Positions 7,689-14,172 of a stretch of 64,000 nucleotides of DNA are shown piece by piece. Source of the stretch: JAXGMV01 sp040772085 (GTDB lineage Bacteria; Chloroflexota; Anaerolineae; Anaerolineales; Anaerolineaceae); contig JAXGYU010000001.1 in the NCBI GenBank assembly GCA_040772085.1, forward strand, positions 2,046,001-2,110,000. Reading direction: 5' to 3'. A program made the position numbers and the translations under genes. Below the pieces are notes generated by a model. That model saw only the letters and a list, made by a program, of their open reading frames with translations, was not told the DNA's origin and searched no databases. The number at the start of each line of letters is the position of its first letter. The first letter of the stretch is position 1.

Positions 7689-8678
7689 ATGCCTGATTTA
7701 TTAAACGTAACAGGTCTGGAAACGCAATTCCGGACGAGGGAAGGGACTGTGCATGCAGTCAACGGAGTCTCCTTGCATCTCAAAGAAGGAGAAACGCTCG
7801 GCATCGTAGGCGAAAGTGGCTGTGGAAAAAGCGTAACAATGATGTCCATGCTGAGGCTGATCCCCTCTCCACCCGGCAAGGTGGTGGCAGGACGCGCTGA
7901 ATATATGAACCGTGATTTGCTCTCCATGTCGGATGAAGAAATCAGACACATCCGCGGCGCGCAGATCAGCGTTGTGTTCCAGGACCCCATGACTTCCTTC
8001 AATCCCGTGCTGACCATCGGCAAGCAGGTGGCTGAGCCGCTGGAAGTGCACATGGGCATGAACAAGCAGCAGGCTGAAGACCGCGTGGTCGAAACGCTCA
8101 GTCTGGTCGGTATTCCAAACGCGCGGGAACGTCTCAACGACTACCCGCATCAATTCTCTGGCGGTATGCGACAGCGCGTGATGATCGCCATGGCGCTCAC
8201 CTGCTCACCGCAGATCCTGATCGCCGATGAGCCGACGACGGCGCTGGATGTCACCATCCAGGCACAGATCGTCGAGCTGGTCAAACGGCTGCGTGACGAA
8301 CTGGGCATGGCTATCATCTGGATCACGCATGATCTGGGTGTCATCGCCGGCCTCGCGCATCGCATGGCTGTCATGTACGGCGGCTATATTATTGAAGAAG
8401 CGGCGGTCAAGGAACTGTATGCCAACCCGACCCATCCTTACACGCTGGGTCTGCTAGGCAGCCTGCCGCGTCTCGACTCAACCCAGAAAAAACGACTGGT
8501 CTCAATCGAAGGTCTGCCTCCGGTGCTGTACGAGAAACCGAACTACTGTCCGTTCGCGCCGCGCTGCCATTACCAAATTGAAAAATGTCTGCAACAAAAT
8601 CCCACCTTGATGCCGGTTGGTGCCGATGGCCACAGATCAGCCTGCTGGGTGGACACTGCCACCGGGAGAGAGCGATAA
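7689..8678 (+). CDS. Peptide ABC transporter ATP-binding protein, OppD/DppD type (set 1)
   Basis: A cytoplasmic ATPase that powers peptide import with the OppF-like partner encoded next to it. The 329 residues include Walker A GESGCGKS (41-48), signature SGGMRQR (157-163), Walker B LIADEPT with D180/E181, a switch His in WITHDLG, and the oligopeptide/dipeptide transporter C-terminal extension with Cys-rich PFAPRC. First gene of the set after a strong promoter. It overlaps the next gene by one base (TAATG), so the two are translationally coupled. Substrate specificity is set by the binding protein, not by this subunit. Confidence 0.95.
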   Translation: MPDLLNVTGLETQFRTREGTVHAVNGVSLHLKEGETLGIVGESGCGKSVTMMSMLRLIPSPPGKVVAGRAEYMNRDLLSMSDEEIRHIRGAQISVVFQDPMTSFNPVLTIGKQVAEPLEVHMGMNKQQAEDRVVETLSLVGIPNARERLNDYPHQFSGGMRQRVMIAMALTCSPQILIADEPTTALDVTIQAQIVELVKRLRDELGMAIIWITHDLGVIAGLAHRMAVMYGGYIIEEAAVKELYANPTHPYTLGLLGSLPRLDSTQKKRLVSIEGLPPVLYEKPNYCPFAPRCHYQIEKCLQQNPTLMPVGADGHRSACWVDTATGRER

Positions 8679-9658
8679 TGGAAAGTAACGGAGAAGTATT
8701 ACTCAGCGTCAAAGACCTCGTCATGCACTTCCCGATCAAGCGCGGTGTATTCCAGCGCACTGTTGGGCATGTCCATGCGGTGGACGGCATCAGCTTCGAC
8801 ATCATCAAAGGCGAGACCCTCGGTCTGGTGGGTGAATCCGGCTGCGGTAAATCAACCACAGGCCGCGCCATCCTGCAACTTTACAAACCGACCTCAGGCT
8901 CAGTCATCTTTGATGGCAAGAACCTGGTGGAAACCAAGGGCGAAGAACTGCGCACCATGCGCCGCAGAATGCAGATGATCTTCCAGGACCCATACGCGAG
9001 CCTGAACCCGCGTATGACGGTGGAAGAGATCGTCGGCGAGCCGCTGATCGTCCACAATCTGGCGGATAAAAAAGATATCCGCAACATGGTCAAGGAACTG
9101 CTCGGGCTGGTTGGTCTCAACCCGGCGTACGTTGACCGCTATCCGCATGAATTCTCCGGCGGTCAGCGCCAGAGAATTGGTGTCGCCCGTGCCTTGTCGC
9201 TCAGCCCGGCGTTGATCGTCTGTGATGAGCCGATCTCCGCGCTGGATGTCTCCATTCAAGCGCAGGTCGTCAACCTGCTTGAGGACATGCAGGCCAAATT
9301 CGGATTGACCTATCTCTTCATCGCTCATGACCTTTCGATGGTTCGCCATATCAGCGACCGCGTCGCCGTCATGTACCTGGGCATTCTGGTAGAACTCGCG
9401 AACCGTGATGAGCTTTACAACCACCCGCTGCACCCATACACGCAAGCCTTGCTGTCCGCCGTGCCCATCCCTGATCCAGTGGTGGAGGAAGAACGCCAGC
9501 GCATCATCCTGACCGGTGATGTACCTTCCCCCATCAACCCGCCGTCAGGTTGCCGCTTCCGCACCCGCTGCCCGCTGGCAGTGGAAATCTGTGCCCAGAA
9601 GAAGCCGGAATGGCGAGAGGTCTCCCCAATGCACTTTGTGGCCTGCCACTTAGTGTAG
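8678..9658 (+). CDS. Peptide ABC transporter ATP-binding protein, OppF/DppF type (set 1)
   Basis: Second ATPase of the first transporter. It has 326 residues with Walker A GESGCGKS (52-59), signature SGGQRQR (160-166), Walker B with D183/E184 in VCDEPISALD, and the C-terminal extension with RFRTRCPLA. The N-terminal MHFPIKRGVFQRTVG segment is typical of OppF. The start at 8678 shares one base with the oppD stop. A longer in-frame reading from 8585 would overlap oppD by 94 bases and is rejected. A terminator-like hairpin follows the gene, so the binding protein downstream may be expressed separately. Confidence 0.95.
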   Translation: MESNGEVLLSVKDLVMHFPIKRGVFQRTVGHVHAVDGISFDIIKGETLGLVGESGCGKSTTGRAILQLYKPTSGSVIFDGKNLVETKGEELRTMRRRMQMIFQDPYASLNPRMTVEEIVGEPLIVHNLADKKDIRNMVKELLGLVGLNPAYVDRYPHEFSGGQRQRIGVARALSLSPALIVCDEPISALDVSIQAQVVNLLEDMQAKFGLTYLFIAHDLSMVRHISDRVAVMYLGILVELANRDELYNHPLHPYTQALLSAVPIPDPVVEEERQRIILTGDVPSPINPPSGCRFRTRCPLAVEICAQKKPEWREVSPMHFVACHLV

Positions 9659-9675
9659 ACCGCTACTGGCAATTC

Positions 9676-9706
9676 GAGAGCAGTCAAAGACTGCTCTCTT
9701 GCGTTT
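9676..9706 (+). terminator. Hairpin terminator or processing site after the set 1 ATPases
   Basis: A 9-bp stem (GAGAGCAGT 9676-9684, ACTGCTCTC 9690-9698, 5-base loop) is followed by TTGCGTTT. The weak T run suggests partial termination or 3'-end stabilisation before the binding-protein gene. Confidence 0.55.
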
Positions 9707-9729
9707 AAACCCGTACAAAAGGAGCGAAA

Positions 9730-11802
9730 ATGAAAAACAAGTTATTCCTGTTTTTAGGCGTTTTGATTGTGGCCAGCATGCTTCTCACAGCCTGCCAGCC
9801 CGCGGCGCCTGCCGAAAAGGTGGTCGAGACTGTTGTCGAGACCGTCATCGTTGAAAAAGAAGGCGCGACTATTGTTGTCACAGCCACGCCGGGCGCCGAA
9901 GCTCTGCCTGCTGAAGGGGAAGCGGCGATGAACCCATATCTGGGTTCCAACAAGCTCGATGGCAACGGTATTCCGCCAACATTCTTCGATGACCTGCACA
10001 TCCGCCGCGCCTTCGCTTACTGCTTCAACTGGGATGACGTTATCAATGAGGTTTACAAAGGTGAAGCGGTTCAGTCCAAAGTCCTGCCCCTGCCTGGCAT
10101 GGCCGGCTTCGATCCCGATGCCGAGTACTACTCAATGGACCTGGACAAATGCGCTGAGGAATTCAAACTGGCTGACGTTGATAAAGACGGCGTCCCCGCT
10201 GGTGAGGACCCAGATGATGTCTGGGAAATGGGTTTTCGCGTGCAGATGCTCTATAACACCGGTAACACTACCCGCCAGATCATGGCTGAGATCCTGCAGC
10301 AAAACCTGGCCGAAGTCAACGAGAAATTCGCTATCGAAGTGCTTGGTCTGCCGTGGCCTGCCTACCTGGCTGCCCAGCGCGCCCACAAGATTCCGATCAT
10401 GACCGCTGGCTGGCTGGAAGATATCCATGACCCGCACAACTGGTATCAGCCCTATACCACCGGCACGTATGGCGCCCGCCAGAACATGCCCGATGACCTC
10501 AAGGCCGAATTCAAAGTCCTGCTGGACAAGGGCGTTTCCGAAACTGATCCCGCCGCCCGTGACGCGATCTACAAGGAAATGAACAAACTGTACTTTGACA
10601 ACACGCCTGGTTTCCCGCTGGTGCTCCCCACCTCTCATGCTTACGAGCAGCGCTGGGTTGAAGGCCGTGTCATGAACCCGATCTTCTCCAACATTTACTA
10701 CTACACCATCTCCAAGGCTGCCAACGCGCCAGATCCAAAAACCTTCGTGGTCGCGACCACTGGTGATGTGGATACCCTGGATCCCGCGCTTGCCTATGAT
10801 ACCGCCTCTGGTGAAATCAACCAGAACGTCTATCAGACGCTGGTCTTCTATGATGGCGAATCGACCGACAAATTCGTCCCGATGCTCGCTGATGAGTACA
10901 ACCTCTCCGAGGACGGCAAGGTTTGGACCTTCCACATTCGCGAGGGTGTCAAATTCCATGAGGGCGGCGATCTGACCGCTTCTGACGTGGCATACTCATT
11001 CATCCGCGGTATCCTGCAGGGTGGTTATTCCTCACCGCAGTGGATGCTGGCCGAACCCGTGCTGGGTGTTGGCAAGGATGACATCACCATGATCGTGGAC
11101 GAAGGCGCTTCCGCTGACGACCGCGAAGCTCTGGCGAAGAACGATCCGGCAGTCCTCAAGCAGGCCTGCGAAACCGTCAAAGCCGCCATCGTCGCTGATG
11201 ATGCCGCCGGCACCGTAACCTTCAACCTGGCGCAGCCCTGGGGACCTTTCCTGGCGACCATTGCCAATGGCTGGGGTTCCATCATGGACAAAGAATGGGT
11301 GATTGAAAATGGCGGTTGGGATGACAGTTGCGATACCTGGCAGACCCACTATGCCTACACTTCTGCTGAAGATCCCTTCTCCAAGATCATGAATGGCACC
11401 GGCCCCTTCAAACTGGACCACTGGACTGAAGGTACCGAAATTGTCCTGAGCAAGTTCGATGGTTACTGGGGCGAGCCCGCCAAACTCGATCGTGTGGTCA
11501 TCCAGATCATCAACGAGTTCGGCACCCGCTTCTCCATGCTGCAAAAGGGTGAGGCTGATGTGATCGCCGTTCCGGCGGAATATCGTGCCCAGGTTGACCC
11601 GATGGTCGGCGAGGCAATGATCTATGATGCCGAGACCAACACCTATGCCGCACCACAGGATGTCTGCTCAGTCAACACCGAAGCCCTGGGGATCGAACGC
11701 TTCGAGTTGTGCTCCGAGAAATCGGATCAGCCGCTGCGCCTGTACTTTGGCCGCCCCGGTCTGAGCCAGGATCTCATCCTGTACAACTTCTTCATCGAGT
11801 AG
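9730..11802 (+). CDS. Family 5 solute-binding lipoprotein (peptide ABC transporter, set 1), circularly permuted
   Basis: A 690-residue periplasmic-type binding protein. The leader ends in lipobox LLTAC, followed by a Val/Glu-rich linker to about residue 66. Family 5 landmarks occur in inverted order. Residues 67-330 hold what is normally the second half: IRRAFAYCFNWD at 91 and the late TAGWLEDIHDPHNWY segment near 224, ending in YYYTISK. At 335 a normal mature N-terminus follows (DPKTFVVATTGDVDTLDP), then REGVKFHEGGDLTASDV near 408 and GTGPFKLDHW at 556. The chain stops at LYNFFIE, exactly where NPYLGSNKLDG would normally continue. All segments are present once, so the fold could close normally. 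The ATG has an AAAGGAG site. It could still be an assembly artefact, but the second binding protein here shows the same phenomenon. Confidence 0.93.
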   Translation: MKNKLFLFLGVLIVASMLLTACQPAAPAEKVVETVVETVIVEKEGATIVVTATPGAEALPAEGEAAMNPYLGSNKLDGNGIPPTFFDDLHIRRAFAYCFNWDDVINEVYKGEAVQSKVLPLPGMAGFDPDAEYYSMDLDKCAEEFKLADVDKDGVPAGEDPDDVWEMGFRVQMLYNTGNTTRQIMAEILQQNLAEVNEKFAIEVLGLPWPAYLAAQRAHKIPIMTAGWLEDIHDPHNWYQPYTTGTYGARQNMPDDLKAEFKVLLDKGVSETDPAARDAIYKEMNKLYFDNTPGFPLVLPTSHAYEQRWVEGRVMNPIFSNIYYYTISKAANAPDPKTFVVATTGDVDTLDPALAYDTASGEINQNVYQTLVFYDGESTDKFVPMLADEYNLSEDGKVWTFHIREGVKFHEGGDLTASDVAYSFIRGILQGGYSSPQWMLAEPVLGVGKDDITMIVDEGASADDREALAKNDPAVLKQACETVKAAIVADDAAGTVTFNLAQPWGPFLATIANGWGSIMDKEWVIENGGWDDSCDTWQTHYAYTSAEDPFSKIMNGTGPFKLDHWTEGTEIVLSKFDGYWGEPAKLDRVVIQIINEFGTRFSMLQKGEADVIAVPAEYRAQVDPMVGEAMIYDAETNTYAAPQDVCSVNTEALGIERFELCSEKSDQPLRLYFGRPGLSQDLILYNFFIE

Positions 11803-11824
11803 TCACTCTCATTTTAGCTATCGC

Positions 11825-11850
11825 AGCAGGAGCCTGAAAAGGCTCCTGCT
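11825..11850 (+). terminator. Strong hairpin after the set 1 binding-protein gene
   Basis: A perfect 10-bp stem (AGCAGGAGCC / GGCTCCTGCT, loop TGAAAA) with no T run after it. This fits an mRNA-stabilising or partially terminating element that keeps binding protein in excess over permeases. A second inverted repeat, GCCATTT/AAATGGC, lies at 11885-11909. Confidence 0.55.
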
Positions 11851-11931
11851 GACGCGAGCCTATGCCCTTTGACATGTTTTGAAAGCCATTTCAAGTCACC
11901 TCAAATGGCATACATCTCATGAGGAGCTTCT

Positions 11932-12996
11932 ATGACAAGCTATATCATTCGCCGGTTGCTGATGGTTCCGATATTATTGGTTGGCGTCACCATAATCATC
12001 TTTGGCATGCTGCAATTTATCGGTCCAGTTGAGCGTTCAGCGCTCTATGTGCGAGATTTTCCGAAAAATGAAGGCCAGGTAAGGGGGATTATCAAGAAAT
12101 ATAAGCTTGACGCGCCCTTTTACGAACAGTACTGGCTCTGGTTGGTCGGTCATGTCGATGCTACGACCAATGTCCGCGCGGGCGGAATCATCTATGGTGA
12201 TTTCGGTTATTCCCGGACCGGATCACAGCCGGTGATCGATATGATCAAAGAGCGTTTCCCCAACACGCTTGACCTGGCACTCTGGGCGGTCTTCCCGATG
12301 CTATCCGTCGGCATCTGGCTTGGCGTTCAGGCGGCGGTGCATCAGAATGGCTTTATAGATCAGGCGGCGCGTATTTTCAGTATCATCGGCACCTCCTTCC
12401 CGACATTTGTCTTCGGCTTGCTGGTGCTGATCGTCTTTTACGCCAAGCTGGGCTGGTTCCTGCCTGGGAAAATGTCGGACTGGGTCAGCCAGTTAATTTT
12501 CTCGGGGGAGTTTACCCGCTACACCCACTTGCTGACCATCGACTCTTTGCTGAATGGCAGACTGGACATTTTCATTGACGCGTTGCGGCATATGGTGCTG
12601 CCCATCCTGACCCTCTCCTATATCAACTGGGCGACCTTCCTGCGCGTTACGCGTTCCTCCATGCTGGAAACGCTGCGGATGGAATACGTCACCACTGCCC
12701 GCGCCAAGGGCGTCAGGGAGCGTGACATCGTCAACAAGCATGCCCGTCCCAACGCGATGATCCCGGTCATCACGCTGGCTGGTTTCAGCGTGGTTGGGCT
12801 GCTGGGCGGTGTTGTCATTACCGAGACCGTCTTCAATTATCCTGGCATCGGCAAGGCGGCGGCGGACGCGGCAGCCCAACTCGATGTCGTAACGGTATTG
12901 GGATTTGCCGTCTTCAACGGCCTGATCCTGATTATCGCCAACCTGGCGGTTGATGTGATGTACGCGTTCATTGACCCGCGCGTCAGACTGGATTGA
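11932..12996 (+). CDS. Peptide ABC transporter permease, OppB/DppB type (set 1)
   Basis: An inner-membrane permease of 354 residues with about six transmembrane segments. The N-terminal MTSYIIRRLLMVPILL is typical of DppB proteins. The EAA loop that contacts the ATPases is present as YVTTARAKGVRERDIVNKH, followed by RPNAMIPVITLAG and the ending YAFIDPRVRLD. A GAGGAG ribosome-binding site precedes the ATG. The loop between the first two helices (about residues 30-105) is the usual extracytoplasmic region. It pairs with the OppC-like gene 10 bases downstream. Confidence 0.95.
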   Translation: MTSYIIRRLLMVPILLVGVTIIIFGMLQFIGPVERSALYVRDFPKNEGQVRGIIKKYKLDAPFYEQYWLWLVGHVDATTNVRAGGIIYGDFGYSRTGSQPVIDMIKERFPNTLDLALWAVFPMLSVGIWLGVQAAVHQNGFIDQAARIFSIIGTSFPTFVFGLLVLIVFYAKLGWFLPGKMSDWVSQLIFSGEFTRYTHLLTIDSLLNGRLDIFIDALRHMVLPILTLSYINWATFLRVTRSSMLETLRMEYVTTARAKGVRERDIVNKHARPNAMIPVITLAGFSVVGLLGGVVITETVFNYPGIGKAAADAAAQLDVVTVLGFAVFNGLILIIANLAVDVMYAFIDPRVRLD

Positions 12997-13006
12997 GGAG
13001 CGAAAA

Positions 13007-14044
13007 ATGACAGTTCAAAGTAATAAATCTTCACTCAATGATCCTCTCGGTGAAAGCGTGCTGCGCGAGAAGAACCCGCTCAAGCGTATGCTGGGCGTTG
13101 AAAACTATCGTATCCTGGTCTCGCTCTTCAAGACCCCTGCGTCAATTCTGGGGTTTGTCCTGATCGGCATGTTCATGCTGATTGCCATCTTTGCCCCGCA
13201 AATCGCGCCGCCAGTCTCCAAGGACCCCTATAAGATCCCGCGTGACGGCTTCAGTGGTGAACCGCGTCCCATGGGCACCGAGTGGAAACGCAACGTACCG
13301 GATGTCCCCTTCTGGTATAAACCACTGACCGGGAACGATAAATGGGTGCATTTATTTGGCACCGCCCAGGGGCAGTATGACATTTTCTACGGCATCATCT
13401 GGGGCACCCGGACCGCGTTTAAAACAGGCTTTATCGTCGTCATCAGTACCTTCCTGCTCGGTATCACCATCGGTTCCGTGTCCGCGTATTACGGCGGCTG
13501 GGTCGACAATATCATCATGCGCTTCGTTGACATCCTGATGACGCTGCCATTCCTGATGATGGCGCTGATCCTGGCGGCGGTGCTGATCCCAAAGATGGGG
13601 CGCAGTCTGATACCATCGATCATCGCCCTGATAGCCTTTGGCTGGATGGGGTACAGCCGTATCATCCGGGGTGATATCCTCTCTATTAAGGAAAGGGATT
13701 ACATCCTGGCCGCGCGCGTCGTCGGGGTTAAAGACAGTCGCATCCTCTTCAAGCACATCATCCCCAACGCCATCTTTCCAACCCTGGTGCTGGCTTCGCT
13801 GGCGATCGGCGATGTGGTGCTCAGTTTCGCCGCGCTCTCCTTCCTCGGTATCGGTACGGAGATCGGTTACGCCGACTGGGGGCAGGTGCTGAGCTTTGCC
13901 CGCAACTGGATCACCAGCCTGGGTAAGTACTGGCATATCGTTGTTTACCCGGGCATTACTTTGGTTTTATTCGTCATGGGATGGAACCTGGTGGGTGACG
14001 CGCTGCGTGATGAGCTCGATCCAAGGATGCGTGGGCGCTCATAA
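13007..14044 (+). CDS. Peptide ABC transporter permease, OppC/DppC type (set 1)
   Basis: A 345-residue permease partner of the preceding gene. After a cytoplasmic N-terminal tail, an OppC_N segment (FKTPASILGFVLIGMFML) forms the first helix. The EAA loop reads YILAARVVGVKDSRILFKH, and the end GDALRDELDPRMRGRS is diagnostic of DppC. The ATG at 13007 has GAGGAG six bases upstream; the in-frame ATG at 12971 overlaps the previous gene and lacks a site. An extended loop after helix 1 (about residues 70-120, PYKIPRDGFSGEPRPMGTEW) is longer than in the Escherichia coli protein. Confidence 0.95.
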   Translation: MTVQSNKSSLNDPLGESVLREKNPLKRMLGVENYRILVSLFKTPASILGFVLIGMFMLIAIFAPQIAPPVSKDPYKIPRDGFSGEPRPMGTEWKRNVPDVPFWYKPLTGNDKWVHLFGTAQGQYDIFYGIIWGTRTAFKTGFIVVISTFLLGITIGSVSAYYGGWVDNIIMRFVDILMTLPFLMMALILAAVLIPKMGRSLIPSIIALIAFGWMGYSRIIRGDILSIKERDYILAARVVGVKDSRILFKHIIPNAIFPTLVLASLAIGDVVLSFAALSFLGIGTEIGYADWGQVLSFARNWITSLGKYWHIVVYPGITLVLFVMGWNLVGDALRDELDPRMRGRS

Positions 14045-14075
14045 ATCTAGAATTCTTTTATACTCATAAAAAATA

Positions 14076-14101
14076 CATACTTGCATTTTCATACAAGTAT
14101 G
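14076..14101. repeat. Inverted repeat downstream of set 1
   Basis: CATACTTG (14076-14083) and CAAGTATG (14094-14101) form an 8-bp stem with a 10-base loop. It lies 31 bases past the permease stop and could end set 1 transcripts, although the following T run is poor. Confidence 0.4.
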
Positions 14102-14124
14102 GGTTAACATTGGAGTCTATTAAA

Positions 14125-14148
14125 TGTTCTGTAAACGTTACTAGAACA
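14125..14148. promoter_or_regulatory. Palindromic operator-like site before the set 2 binding-protein gene
   Basis: TGTTCT (14125-14130) and AGAACA (14143-14148) flank a central AACGTT, giving a 24-base imperfect palindrome 24 bases before the ATG. The spacing and symmetry suit a dimeric repressor over the promoter region. No regulator gene is nearby. Confidence 0.4.
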
Positions 14149-14172
14149 TAATATCTACCGAAAGGAGAAAAG

